Source of the DNA: Deltaproteobacteria bacterium
GTDB lineage: Bacteria; Desulfobacterota; Syntrophobacteria; Syntrophobacterales; Syntrophobacteraceae
DNA: 35,959 nucleotides
Assembly (NCBI GenBank): GCA_021780695.1
Contig: JAJXYD010000039.1
Span: forward strand, 1-35,959
Direction: 5' to 3'
Shown: positions 1-12,527 of the stretch, piece by piece
Position numbering within the stretch: position 1 is the stretch's first letter
How the letters are laid out: each line of letters begins with the position of its first letter
Made by a program: the position numbers and the translations under genes
The notes under the pieces: model-generated
What the model saw: the letters and a program-made list of their open reading frames with translations, nothing else
Database searches by the model: none
Told to the model about the DNA's origin: nothing

Positions 1-130
1 GAACGCAATTAGACCTCCAAGCCCATCAAAAACAGGGCACGGACCCGGACCGCAACGGAAGGTCGTTGGCAAAACAAGTTTTTGCTACTGACCGAGTTGT
101 CAGCCCAGCCGATTCCTGGAATTGCTGCGA

Positions 131-188
131 AAAGTGCGATTTCGTAGTGGTCTTCGACGGCAAATTGAAGCCTGGATCGCTCAGGTCA
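131..188 (+). repeat. Dispersed repeat A, left copy (58 bp)
   Basis: This 58-bp stretch matches 35902-35959 in the same orientation. By eye 51 of 58 positions agree, and the last 18 bases are identical. The start includes AGTGCGATTTCG, which in the right copy is part of a perfect 7-bp stem hairpin but is broken by substitutions here. It probably belongs to a repeat family in the genome. No protein function is suggested, although an open frame crosses it. Confidence 0.7.
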
Positions 189-226
189 ATCCGGACACGT
201 TTCCTATTATGTTTCTTTAGGTCTCT

Positions 227-253
227 TTTTCGCGCCTTCGCGTCTTCGCGTGG
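227..253 (+). repeat. TTCGCG tandem-unit element, left copy
   Basis: A 27-bp GC-rich element made of three consecutive 8-bp units of the form TTCGCGNN. It recurs in inverted orientation at 35863-35889 with one mismatch in 27 positions. A shorter, degenerate relative lies at about 7873-7893. Such elements look like small intergenic repeats; the role is unknown. Confidence 0.65.
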
Positions 254-364
254 ACCTAAATCAAAAACATTGCCCTTTGGAGTCGGGCAGGGGCCGATCG
301 ATTCGCCACAATTTAGGCTTTTTCATTTTAGTCCCGACAGATATGGTACTCTATAGAAATATTA

Positions 365-393
365 TTGACTGATAAACACGACATATATATAAT
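365..393 (+). promoter_or_regulatory. Sigma-70-type promoter
   Basis: TTGACT at 365-370 and TATAAT at 388-393 are separated by exactly 17 bp. The -10 box is perfect and the -35 box has one mismatch to consensus. Transcription would begin near 400 and read through a leader of about 215 nt into the exported protein at 616. Confidence 0.75.
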
Positions 394-459
394 CCCTCCC
401 AGATCCCGCCTTAAATAGTTTTTATCCGATAGAGACGCGCAAAGCAACGAAGATGAGCG

Positions 460-580
460 GTCCGGAGGAGTCAACCAAGAGCGAGCGTTCAAAAGACCTC
501 GGAGTCTTCCGGACAAACCAGATGTGGGGGGGGCAGCCGGTCGGGGGCCCAATTTGCCTACGGTGTCAAAGCCGGGCAAA
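460..580 (+). promoter_or_regulatory. Structured 5' leader of the gene at 616
   Basis: Two stem-loops lie between the promoter at 365-393 and the start codon at 616. The first pairs 460-472 with 502-514 (12 of 13 positions, including one G-U). The second pairs TTTGCC at 553-558 and CGG at 561-563 with CCG at 572-574 and GGCAAA at 575-580. A weaker AATGT/ACATT dyad (582-599) sits just before the ribosome binding site. I do not recognise a known riboswitch class. It could be a regulatory leader or mRNA-stabilising structure. Confidence 0.45.
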
Positions 581-615
581 CAATGTAAACCGTAACATTT
601 TGAGATGGGAAGAGT

Positions 616-1641
616 ATGAGAAAGTATTCGATCGTTTTTGCCATGGTAATATTGACTTTTTTATTTGGAAGGCCCTTGTTTGCCGCGGCTTTAGACCCGG
701 CCGACTCCACTGTGGATGAGAGCCAGTCCCAAAACGGAGATCCTTCGATGAGCTGCCTTCTCGCGCAGACCGCTCAAGCGCCTTTGCAAGAGGAGACGGT
801 GCAAACGGACAATTGCGGCGTTTATTCCCCCTTTATCGACATCAAGGCCAAATATGCGGCATGGCTTGCAATGGTCCACCACACACACGAGAAGGAGCAG
901 CCCGACTGGATGACTCCGATTGTGACCATAACGCCAACGCTTCAGCAGGAAATTCGAACCGACTACGACCTGACCTCTTCCAAGGGGCTGGAAACCGACA
1001 CCTATGGCGCCAAGGGCACGGAGATAATCCCCACGGAAAACACCGAAATAATCTTTGGAAATCCCACATGGGTAACCAAGGATTTGCCCAAGGGCGCACA
1101 GGCCTCCGGCTGGGCCGACTGGTCGACACTTTTCAAATACCGGCTGATCTCCTCTCCCAGCACGGAAGGCAACTACGTGGTGACCTTTCTTCTGGCGACC
1201 TCTTTTGCGACGGGGTCAAACGAAATCAGTGCGGGCTACGACGTAGTAACCCCGATGCTTGGCTTTGGAAAAGGTTTTAAGACTTCGATAGGCGAATTCG
1301 ATTACCAGGCAACGGTTGGACCGGCCATACCGAGCAGCGAGTTCAACAAGGTGGGCACGCCTGTCACATGGAACAACGCCTTTCAGTACGGAAACCGCTT
1401 TTGCCTTTTCGGCTACGAGATCCCGGTATGGCCCGAATTCGAAGTCACCTGGGTATCTTTTCCAAACGGGGAGGAAAGCGGCCAGCAGCAGGTCTACTTA
1501 ACACCGGGAATAAACCTCGGGCGCTTTCAGCTAACCGAGCACACCTATTTTGTCGTGGGAGCGGGCTACCAGTTCGCAGCCACGCCCGATCACTCATTTG
1601 GGAATCAATGGCTGATCACCATGAGGATCCCCTACTTTTAG
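616..1641 (+). CDS. Exported outer-membrane beta-barrel protein, function unknown
   Basis: A 341-residue protein. The N-terminus (MRKYSIVFAMVILTFLFG, then small residues ending in ...LFAAA) is a typical Sec signal peptide. The rest has no further membrane helix but shows alternating polar/hydrophobic stretches rich in aromatic residues and Gly, and it ends in Phe, the usual barrel-recognition terminus of outer-membrane proteins. Residues of about 80-130 contain a Thr/Glu-rich segment. The overall look is that of the broad transporter/MetA-pathway-like outer-membrane family, but that is only a resemblance. A modest GGAAGAG ribosome binding site precedes the ATG. The gene is monocistronic behind a strong promoter with a structured leader. 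Its last 26 bp overlap the end of the convergent response regulator gene, with no terminator visible between them. A lipid-associated or substrate channel role cannot be told apart. Confidence 0.75.
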   Translation: MRKYSIVFAMVILTFLFGRPLFAAALDPADSTVDESQSQNGDPSMSCLLAQTAQAPLQEETVQTDNCGVYSPFIDIKAKYAAWLAMVHHTHEKEQPDWMTPIVTITPTLQQEIRTDYDLTSSKGLETDTYGAKGTEIIPTENTEIIFGNPTWVTKDLPKGAQASGWADWSTLFKYRLISSPSTEGNYVVTFLLATSFATGSNEISAGYDVVTPMLGFGKGFKTSIGEFDYQATVGPAIPSSEFNKVGTPVTWNNAFQYGNRFCLFGYEIPVWPEFEVTWVSFPNGEESGQQQVYLTPGINLGRFQLTEHTYFVVGAGYQFAATPDHSFGNQWLITMRIPYF

Positions 1642-3022
1642 CCTCGCTTGCGTATTTATCGAGCTTATACCTGAGGGTGGTCCTGGGGATTCCGAGCATT
1701 TTAGCGGCCCTGGAGATATTTCCATCGGCCCTTTTCATGACCTTCTCTATCAGGTGAAGGGTAAACCGGTCGATCATTTCATCGAGTTTGAGCTCTTCGG
1801 GGGGGAGGGGGAAAACTATGGGGTCAACGGCGGAGAGCGAACCGGGGGCTTGGCCTGCAAGCTCTTTTGGCAGCAGTTCAGGACCCAGGATTTGACCGTC
1901 GTGCATAATGCAAATCCGCTCCACGACATGGCGCAACTCCCGCACATTTCCAGGCCACCTATAGGAGAGCAAGAGGGCCTGGGCATCGGCGGCAAAGGCC
2001 TGGAAAGCGCGGGAGAACTTTCTGGCATATTCGTGGAGAAAATGGTTTGAAAGAGCGATGATATCCTCGGGTCTTTGCCTCAGGGGCGGCACATGAATCG
2101 GCACGATATGGAGCCGGTAGAAGAGGTCTTCGCGAAAGCGGCCCGCCGATATGGCCTGTCGCAGGTCCTGATTAGTCGCGGCAACGATTCGCACATCTAT
2201 TTCATGGAGCTGGGTTCCTCCCAGCCTGCGGATTTTTTTATCCTCGAGGACGCGGAGCAGTTTAGCCTGCAAGCCCAACTCGATTTCGCCCATTTCATCG
2301 AGGAAAACGGTGCCGGAACCGGCGGCTTCAAAGAGGCCGATCTTACGGCCCCTGGCCCCGGTAAAGGCGCCGGATTCATGGCCGAAGAGCTCGCTTTCGA
2401 GCATGTTTACCGGAAGTGTCGCGCAGTTAACCTCGATAAAGGGCCGATTGGCGCGAGCGCTGAGATTATGGATGGAGCGGGCGACCAGGTCCTTGCCCGT
2501 TCCGGTCTCGCCCGTAACGAGCACGGTTGTTTCCGCGTGCCTGGCGACCTCGCGGACCTGCATCAAGACGTCCTTCATCGCGGGGCTTTCCGCGATAAAG
2601 AGTCTGGAGCCCAAAACGGTTTCCCGCTGTTTTTTAAGGGAAAAGACTTCGCGTTTAAGGCTTTGGGTCTCCAGGGCAAGTTTTACGATGAGCTTAATCA
2701 CATCGGCCTTGAAGGGTTTTTTAATATAGTCGTAAGCCCCGCATTTGAGTGCCTCGACGGCCGATTCCACGGAGGAATACCCGGTCATGACGATGACCAG
2801 CAGGTCGGGATCGGATTCCTTGATCTTTTTGAGGATTTCGAGGCCGGAGATATCGGGGAGCCGGAGGTCGAGAAAGACCAGGTCGAAGGAAGCATCCTTT
2901 AGAAAATCGAGGGCCTGTTGTCCATTCTTGGCGCCGGCAGTGCGGTAGCCCTCTTCCCTTAAGATCCGGTCGAGATTTTGCCGGATAAATTCTTCGTCGT
3001 CAACAACAAGAATCTTTTCCAT
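1616..3022 (-). CDS. Sigma-54-dependent response regulator (NtrC/DctD class)
   Basis: About 468 residues starting at MEKILVVDDE. An in-frame ATG seven codons upstream overlaps the end of the kinase gene, but the inner start fits the receiver fold. Domains: receiver (about 1-115) with the acidic pocket after strand 1, phospho-acceptor Asp in VFLDLRLPD, and the Lys of YIKKPF; AAA+ domain (about 140-375) with Walker A GETGTGKD, GAFTGA sigma-54 contact loop, Walker B VFLDEMGEI, and arginine fingers near FREDLFYRL; and a Fis-type helix-turn-helix at the C-terminus (GNISRAAKMLGIPRTTLRYK). All parts needed to open sigma-54 promoters look intact. It follows the sensor kinase directly in one operon. 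The sigma-54 promoter at 6374-6390 upstream of the divergent transporter is the obvious target. Assignment of class is secure; the regulon is inferred. Confidence 0.95.
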   Translation of the reverse strand: MEKILVVDDEEFIRQNLDRILREEGYRTAGAKNGQQALDFLKDASFDLVFLDLRLPDISGLEILKKIKESDPDLLVIVMTGYSSVESAVEALKCGAYDYIKKPFKADVIKLIVKLALETQSLKREVFSLKKQRETVLGSRLFIAESPAMKDVLMQVREVARHAETTVLVTGETGTGKDLVARSIHNLSARANRPFIEVNCATLPVNMLESELFGHESGAFTGARGRKIGLFEAAGSGTVFLDEMGEIELGLQAKLLRVLEDKKIRRLGGTQLHEIDVRIVAATNQDLRQAISAGRFREDLFYRLHIVPIHVPPLRQRPEDIIALSNHFLHEYARKFSRAFQAFAADAQALLLSYRWPGNVRELRHVVERICIMHDGQILGPELLPKELAGQAPGSLSAVDPIVFPLPPEELKLDEMIDRFTLHLIEKVMKRADGNISRAAKMLGIPRTTLRYKLDKYASEAKSRGSSW

Positions 3023-3032
3023 ACTTTTACAA

Positions 3033-6000
3033 CTAAGCCCCATCGCTTTTAACCACAGGCAAATCTACCCAGACCGTTGTGCCCTGGCCTTGCTTGCTGA
3101 TGATGGATATATGCCCCCGGTGCTCTCTAACGATACTGTGGGCGATGGCAAGCCCCAGGCCGCACCCGGATTTATTGCGGGTAAAGAAAGGATCGAAGAC
3201 GTAGGAGAGATCCTCTTGGGCAATACCCGAGCCGGTATCGGCAACCGTTATACGCACGGCCCCCTCGGAGTCGAGATATTCGGGGGGCGAAATGGTTGAG
3301 GCTTCAATGGCCAACCTGCCGCCTTCGGGCATAGCCTGAATAGCGTTCATTAAAAGATTCAGCAGCGCCTGCTGGATTTTCTCGGCATCCAAACTAAGGA
3401 GCGGAAGCGTTTCCTCGATGTGAACCGAGAGGGAAATCGAGTTATTTTTGCACAATTTTTTCACAAGGAACAGGGTATTGTCCAATATCAGGCTCAGGGT
3501 GCGCAATTCGAATTTCATCCGGTCGGAGGGAACGGCGAAATCCATCAGGCCGTTTATAAGGTTTTCCAGCCTGTCGATTTCCTGAAGAGATCTTTGGATG
3601 AGCTCCCTTTCCCGGGGCAATTCGTGGAGGTGATCGTGCAGATCGTCCAAGAGCAAAGAGATGCCGGTAAGAGGATTTCTTATTTCGTGAGCGATCCCGG
3701 CGGCCAGAACGCCGAGGCTGATCAGCCGATCGGATCTTCTGAGGTGTTCTTCGACGAGTTTTCTCTGGGTAATATCGCGCACAATTATAAGAAAACCGTC
3801 CGGGCCTTCCTGGGGAATGCGTGAGAAATGGACTTCGAGCACCTTTTGCCTGCCGTCCTGGAAAACGGCTCGAAACTCGGTGGAGTTTGGGCCGGGAGCG
3901 CAAAGATGTTTTTCAATGGTTTCCACCCAGGCAGGCAAAGCGGCAAAGGCCTCCCTGTAGTGACGGGCCAGCACCTCTTCACGCCTGCCGCCAAAGACGG
4001 CCTCGGAGAAGGGGTTAAACCAGGTAATTTTCCCGGAGGCGTCAAGGGTTATGATGGCATTGGAGATGTTTGAGACGATAGATTCAATAAAATTTCGCTC
4101 GGCCACAAGACGCCCGTAGAGTTCGGAGCGCTCCATGGCGCGGGCGGCGTCATTTGCCAGGATCTCAAGGGATTCGACGTCAATTTGCCTGATTTCGCGC
4201 CGGCAGATCTTTGTATCGGCCCCCAGGACCCCTTTGGCCACCCCATGACTTTTAATGGGGGTAAAAACAAAAAAGTCTGTCTGGGCATTGCGGCAAATCT
4301 TAAGATCAAGGGGGGTTGCGTCCTTATGGGTGCGGATGTCTTTTACAAACATCGTTTTGGAGGTTTTAAACACCCTGGTAGGCACGCAATCATGGAGATC
4401 GACATCGTAGGAGGCTTGCACGGCAAGTTTTTCATCCCCTTGGGAAAACCCGAAGGTATTGTGACAAACCAGCCTGTTGGTCTTCTTGTCCAACAGGTAG
4501 ATAATGGCCCGGTCAAAGCCCAATCCTTCCACACAGGTCTCCAGGACGGTTTCGAGCACCTGGTCGCGATCGTGAACGGTGCTCAGGTATTGACTGAGGT
4601 AGTGGATATTGTTTAGGACCCGCAGCTGTTTTTCGAGCTGTTTGGTGTGCCTTTCGACGGCGATCTTGGATTGTCCAAGCTCCCTTAGGGATTCTTCGAG
4701 GCTTTTTCGGTGCTGCAGGATCTCCCTGGCCATGTGGGCAAAATTTACGGAGAGCAGTTCCAGTTCGTCACCGGTTCTAACGGCGAGATCTCCCACGGGG
4801 TTTCCGGCGGCAATTTCCCTTGTTTTATCGGCAAGGTAGAGAATTGGCCGGGTCAAGGTTTTCGAAAGGCCAAGGGCGAGCCCCACAGCCAGAAGGACCG
4901 AGGCGGCAAGGACAAGGAGGCTGTTTCGCTTGGTTTTGGCAACCATCTCATCTATTTTTCGGCCGGCCTGGAGGGCGGGTTCGGCGAACTTCTCGGTTTC
5001 GAGCCCCACGGTTATTCCTCCGAATATGCCGTAGCGGTTATAGGGGGGGCGGTTGTAGAGTATCGGGGCATAGGCCATTATTCTCGGGGTTCCGGCCACA
5101 TTCAAGGTATCGGTTATGCCCGAGCGCAAATGGCGCACCCGGCGTGCAATCAGGGCATAATTGGGGCTGATGAAGCCTACATGGTCGAGATTAAAGGGAA
5201 CTTCTCCGGCAAGAAGCTTTTTACGGGTATAAGAACGGGAGCCGGTGTCAAAGCCTCTGCCGTCCGGGAGAAGGCCTCGAATATCGGAGGGCTTGGGGTG
5301 GGAGATGATCCAGCCCAGATCATCGAACATGAAGACGTAGTTGCCGCTCGAATAGGTGGGAAATCCCGACAGTTTTCCGGAGGGCAGGAGGTGGGAGGTA
5401 AAGCCCATGAGGTGACGGCAATCCAGGGAAAGCACAAGGACCCCTTCGAGCTTTCCGCCCGAGTCCCGGCAGGGGGTAGCAAAACGCACAACCCCCTCGT
5501 AGCGCCTGCCCAGGAGGGCAAGTTTTCGGTCCACATACCACCCGGTAAGGTGGGAGACCCATATCTGACCGGATTGGAGTTTTGCCGCCTCCTGGAAATA
5601 TTTTTCCGATTTATAGGTGGTGTTTTTCGGATCAGCCACATTGCGCAGCCGCGATTGCTCCACGATTTTGCCGCCGCTTACGCGCACGAGTTCCCTGCCT
5701 TGCGCGTCTATAAAGGCTACTTCCCTGTAGAGGGGAATTTTTCTGCGCATGCCGTTGGGGGTGTTGCCTCCGGGGTCCTGGACCCAAATGTATCCTTGGT
5801 GGTCGGCGGAAAAGCGCAGATAGACCTGGGCGTTTCGGGGCAGCATCTTTAGCGTCAGCAGATCCGATCCACAGGAGTCGAGCAGTTGGCTAACCTGCTT
5901 GGCCAGATCCGTAGCGCGCACTTCCAGGGCCTTGCCCGCCCTGCTCTCGAGCTTTTCGGTCGCGCTTGCAATGGCGCCCTGGGCTACCTGCCTCATACTG

Positions 6001-6095
6001 CGCAAATTCCAGAAGCCAAGCACACCCAGGGGTAGAGAAGCCAGGAGAAAAAATGCCAATACGAATTTTTTGGCCAGAGAGAATCGAAAATACAT
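3033..6095 (-). CDS. Membrane sensor histidine kinase (periplasmic Cache, HAMP, GAF, PAS)
   Basis: 1020 residues. A membrane helix at about 8-30 is followed by a large periplasmic region (about 31-390) with dCache-like sequence (KYFQEAAKLQSGQIWVS, RRYEGVVRFATPC), a fold that often binds organic acids or amino acids. A second helix at about 395-415 leads into HAMP (ends near GDELELLSVNFAHMA), a coiled coil, a GAF domain (about 500-655), a PAS domain (about 670-790), HisKA with the phospho-His in GIAHEIRNPLTG, and HATPase with N-box LLNLLMNAIQAM, DTGSGI and GCGLGLAIA. Its stop overlaps the region just upstream of the response regulator, so the two are translationally close and surely partners. 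The weak SD AAGG precedes the ATG at 6095. It is divergent from the transporter/malic enzyme genes, suggesting that it senses the imported acid; the ligand is not readable from sequence. Confidence 0.93.
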   Translation of the reverse strand: MYFRFSLAKKFVLAFFLLASLPLGVLGFWNLRSMRQVAQGAIASATEKLESRAGKALEVRATDLAKQVSQLLDSCGSDLLTLKMLPRNAQVYLRFSADHQGYIWVQDPGGNTPNGMRRKIPLYREVAFIDAQGRELVRVSGGKIVEQSRLRNVADPKNTTYKSEKYFQEAAKLQSGQIWVSHLTGWYVDRKLALLGRRYEGVVRFATPCRDSGGKLEGVLVLSLDCRHLMGFTSHLLPSGKLSGFPTYSSGNYVFMFDDLGWIISHPKPSDIRGLLPDGRGFDTGSRSYTRKKLLAGEVPFNLDHVGFISPNYALIARRVRHLRSGITDTLNVAGTPRIMAYAPILYNRPPYNRYGIFGGITVGLETEKFAEPALQAGRKIDEMVAKTKRNSLLVLAASVLLAVGLALGLSKTLTRPILYLADKTREIAAGNPVGDLAVRTGDELELLSVNFAHMAREILQHRKSLEESLRELGQSKIAVERHTKQLEKQLRVLNNIHYLSQYLSTVHDRDQVLETVLETCVEGLGFDRAIIYLLDKKTNRLVCHNTFGFSQGDEKLAVQASYDVDLHDCVPTRVFKTSKTMFVKDIRTHKDATPLDLKICRNAQTDFFVFTPIKSHGVAKGVLGADTKICRREIRQIDVESLEILANDAARAMERSELYGRLVAERNFIESIVSNISNAIITLDASGKITWFNPFSEAVFGGRREEVLARHYREAFAALPAWVETIEKHLCAPGPNSTEFRAVFQDGRQKVLEVHFSRIPQEGPDGFLIIVRDITQRKLVEEHLRRSDRLISLGVLAAGIAHEIRNPLTGISLLLDDLHDHLHELPRERELIQRSLQEIDRLENLINGLMDFAVPSDRMKFELRTLSLILDNTLFLVKKLCKNNSISLSVHIEETLPLLSLDAEKIQQALLNLLMNAIQAMPEGGRLAIEASTISPPEYLDSEGAVRITVADTGSGIAQEDLSYVFDPFFTRNKSGCGLGLAIAHSIVREHRGHISIISKQGQGTTVWVDLPVVKSDGA

Positions 6096-6255
6096 GGAAG
6101 ACCTTTTAGAGAGCTAAGTGATTTCCAATAAAGCGGCGGATTTCCGCCACCGATTGCCGGATTTTGGCCAATTTTCGCAGTTCGGCGCATCCACTGGTTT
6201 TACGGGCCTTTCAAGCCCCCCTGGGCACCGTTTTACCCGGCTAAAATCCGCCGCC

Positions 6256-6283
6256 TGTTCCGCCCCTGTTGCCTGCGGGAACA
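6256..6283. promoter_or_regulatory. Candidate enhancer (upstream activating) dyad
   Basis: TGTTCC at 6256-6261 and GGAACA at 6278-6283 form a 6-bp inverted repeat with a 16-bp spacer. It lies about 90-120 bp upstream of the sigma-54 promoter, the usual distance for binding of NtrC-family activators. Binding by the regulator encoded at 1616-3022 is an inference. Confidence 0.4.
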
Positions 6284-6373
6284 CTACCTTTTGAAAGCTC
6301 CAATAGAGACCAAAACCCGGCTGGAGCGGCCACGGGAGTTGGGGCAAGGGCCGCGCGCCGGGAGGGGTTTTTC

Positions 6374-6390
6374 CTGGCACTGTCCTTGCT
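6374..6390 (+). promoter_or_regulatory. Sigma-54 (RpoN) promoter
   Basis: CTGGCAC at 6374-6380, five bases, then TTGCT at 6386-6390. The -24 GG and -12 GC are exactly spaced and nearly every consensus position is met. The start codon of the transporter is about 80 bp downstream. The window also encodes a sigma-54 activator with an intact GAFTGA loop, which supports function. Confidence 0.82.
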
Positions 6391-6472
6391 GATTATGGCT
6401 TCCGTTTGAGTCCAGGGCAAGAGGCAAAGATAATGGCAAAAACCCAGCAACAGCAAAAGGAGAGATACATCC

Positions 6473-7822
6473 ATGTCGGCAAAGACAAAGCTAGGCAAAG
6501 ACACGCGTATGGCAATGCTTTCACAGTTTTTGGGCTTCATGCTCGACGCCTACGATATGGCTCTTGTGCTTATCATGGCACCGATTCTTGTGAAAGTTTT
6601 TTCATCTCCTCACGGTTCGCAGGCCTGGCAGTATATTACGATTGTTTTCACCTATTCCATAACGATGGCTGCCAGGCCGGTGGGGTCGGCTATTTTCGGC
6701 CATTACGCCGATAAGCTTGGCCGGCGCTCCCTTCTGGTGTTCACAATCGGCGGAGTGGGCCTTATTTCGGTGCTCTCCGGCCTCATGCCCACGCAGGCAA
6801 TGTGCGGGGTTTGGGCCTACGTTATATTTTGCGTTCTTCGATTTTTCATGGGCTGCTTTTTCGGCGGAGAATACGCGATCGGCCATACATTCGCCATCGA
6901 GCATTCCCCTTCGGGCCGGCGCGGCCTGGTTGGAGGTTTCATTCAATCGGGGTTTCCCCTGGGGTTTGTGTTTGCCTCGATATTTTTTGCTTTTATTTCC
7001 CACACCGTGGGCAGCCAGGCGATGCTTCGATACGGCTGGCGACTGGCGTTCATGAGCGGTGTGATGCCGGTACTGCTTGCGATCTACATCCGAAGGTCTC
7101 TTCACGAATCGCCCGAATTCAAGAAAGCCAAGGCTCGGGGCGACATCGAAAAGGCGCCGTTTTTCAGCATGTTTAAACCACCCGCGCTCTGGGATTTTCT
7201 GCAGGTTTTCTTCTTTATGACGGGCCTTTTCCTTACGGATTATTCGGTTTACGGCTTTTTGCCAAATATCCTAACCCTTGGGGGCAGAGGCTTCGACACC
7301 ACGACCTACAGCCTGATATACGGTTTTGCTCTTTTCATGGCCTTCCTCGGCTACATCTTCTACGGGTGGATATCGGATTTTTGGGGAAGAAGACTTCTAA
7401 CCATGAACTACTGCGTCTTTTTGGTTCTTTTCGGCATACCCTCCTATTACGTTCTCTACCACGCGGCTATAACCCGCAACGTCGAGCTCGCAGTCGTGGG
7501 AGCCATTATGGCGGCGATGCTAAAGCTCGCCTGGGGGGTGGTGCCCGCCTATCTTTCCGAGCGCTTTCCAACCAAGCGGCGGGCGGTGGGGGTAGGATTT
7601 GGCTATTCTTCGGGGGCTCTTTTGGGTGCGTGGTTTAGCGTTTATGTGTGGTGGGCTCACAAGATTCCGGCAATCGCGGCCATTGAAAAGCAGGACATGT
7701 GGCTTTCGCCCGCGGTCATCCTTACGATTGGGGCGGCAATGACTTTTGCGAGTATGTATTTTAGCCCGGAGACCAAGACAATCGAACTTTCATCGGTTGG
7801 GGTGGCCACCGAGTTGGCGTAG
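6473..7822 (+). CDS. MFS proton symporter for an organic acid
   Basis: 449 residues with about 12 hydrophobic membrane segments. The first helix carries LGFMLDAYDMALV, the D-x-Y-D motif seen in metabolite:H+ and lactate/sialate-type symporters of the major facilitator superfamily. The loop after helix 2 reads GHYADKLGRRSLL, the classic MFS signature, with a second GWISDFWGRRLL copy in the second half. This points to uptake of a small carboxylate. The SD AAGGAGA is well placed before the ATG. A sigma-54 promoter lies upstream, and malic enzyme follows 108 bp downstream on the same strand. Malate or another C4/C3 organic acid is the most sensible substrate from context, but lactate, pyruvate or an aromatic acid cannot be excluded. 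Confidence 0.85.
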   Translation: MSAKTKLGKDTRMAMLSQFLGFMLDAYDMALVLIMAPILVKVFSSPHGSQAWQYITIVFTYSITMAARPVGSAIFGHYADKLGRRSLLVFTIGGVGLISVLSGLMPTQAMCGVWAYVIFCVLRFFMGCFFGGEYAIGHTFAIEHSPSGRRGLVGGFIQSGFPLGFVFASIFFAFISHTVGSQAMLRYGWRLAFMSGVMPVLLAIYIRRSLHESPEFKKAKARGDIEKAPFFSMFKPPALWDFLQVFFFMTGLFLTDYSVYGFLPNILTLGGRGFDTTTYSLIYGFALFMAFLGYIFYGWISDFWGRRLLTMNYCVFLVLFGIPSYYVLYHAAITRNVELAVVGAIMAAMLKLAWGVVPAYLSERFPTKRRAVGVGFGYSSGALLGAWFSVYVWWAHKIPAIAAIEKQDMWLSPAVILTIGAAMTFASMYFSPETKTIELSSVGVATELA

Positions 7823-12522
<4,700 letters not shown>

Positions 12523-12527
12523 CTGGC

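Larger units (their letters stand above)
6096..6472. other. Divergent control region between kinase and transporter genes
   Basis: 377 bp without a gene. It holds the sigma-54 promoter (6374-6390), a TGTTCC/GGAACA dyad (6256-6283), a tight dyad GGCGGATTTCCGCC (6135-6148) and a long-range inverted pair: GCGGCGGATTT at 6133-6143 and its complement near 6244-6254. I could not identify a convincing promoter for the kinase gene on the minus strand. Confidence 0.6.

Noticed and set aside
66..356. 96-codon frame at the left edge
   Set aside because: It runs through dispersed repeat sequence with no ribosome site and no protein-like pattern.
440..520. Resemblance to signal recognition particle RNA or a cyclic-di-GMP riboswitch
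   Set aside because: GGTCCGGAGGAG looks superficially like the SRP loop and ACGCGCAAAGC like part of a GEMM motif, but the required conserved partners are missing.
2075..2902. Long open frame antisense to the regulator gene; similar long ones at 4710-5852, 9601-10875 and 16165-17103
   Set aside because: They lie opposite genes with clear domain motifs, lack recognisable motifs and ribosome sites, and are explained by GC-rich third codon positions.
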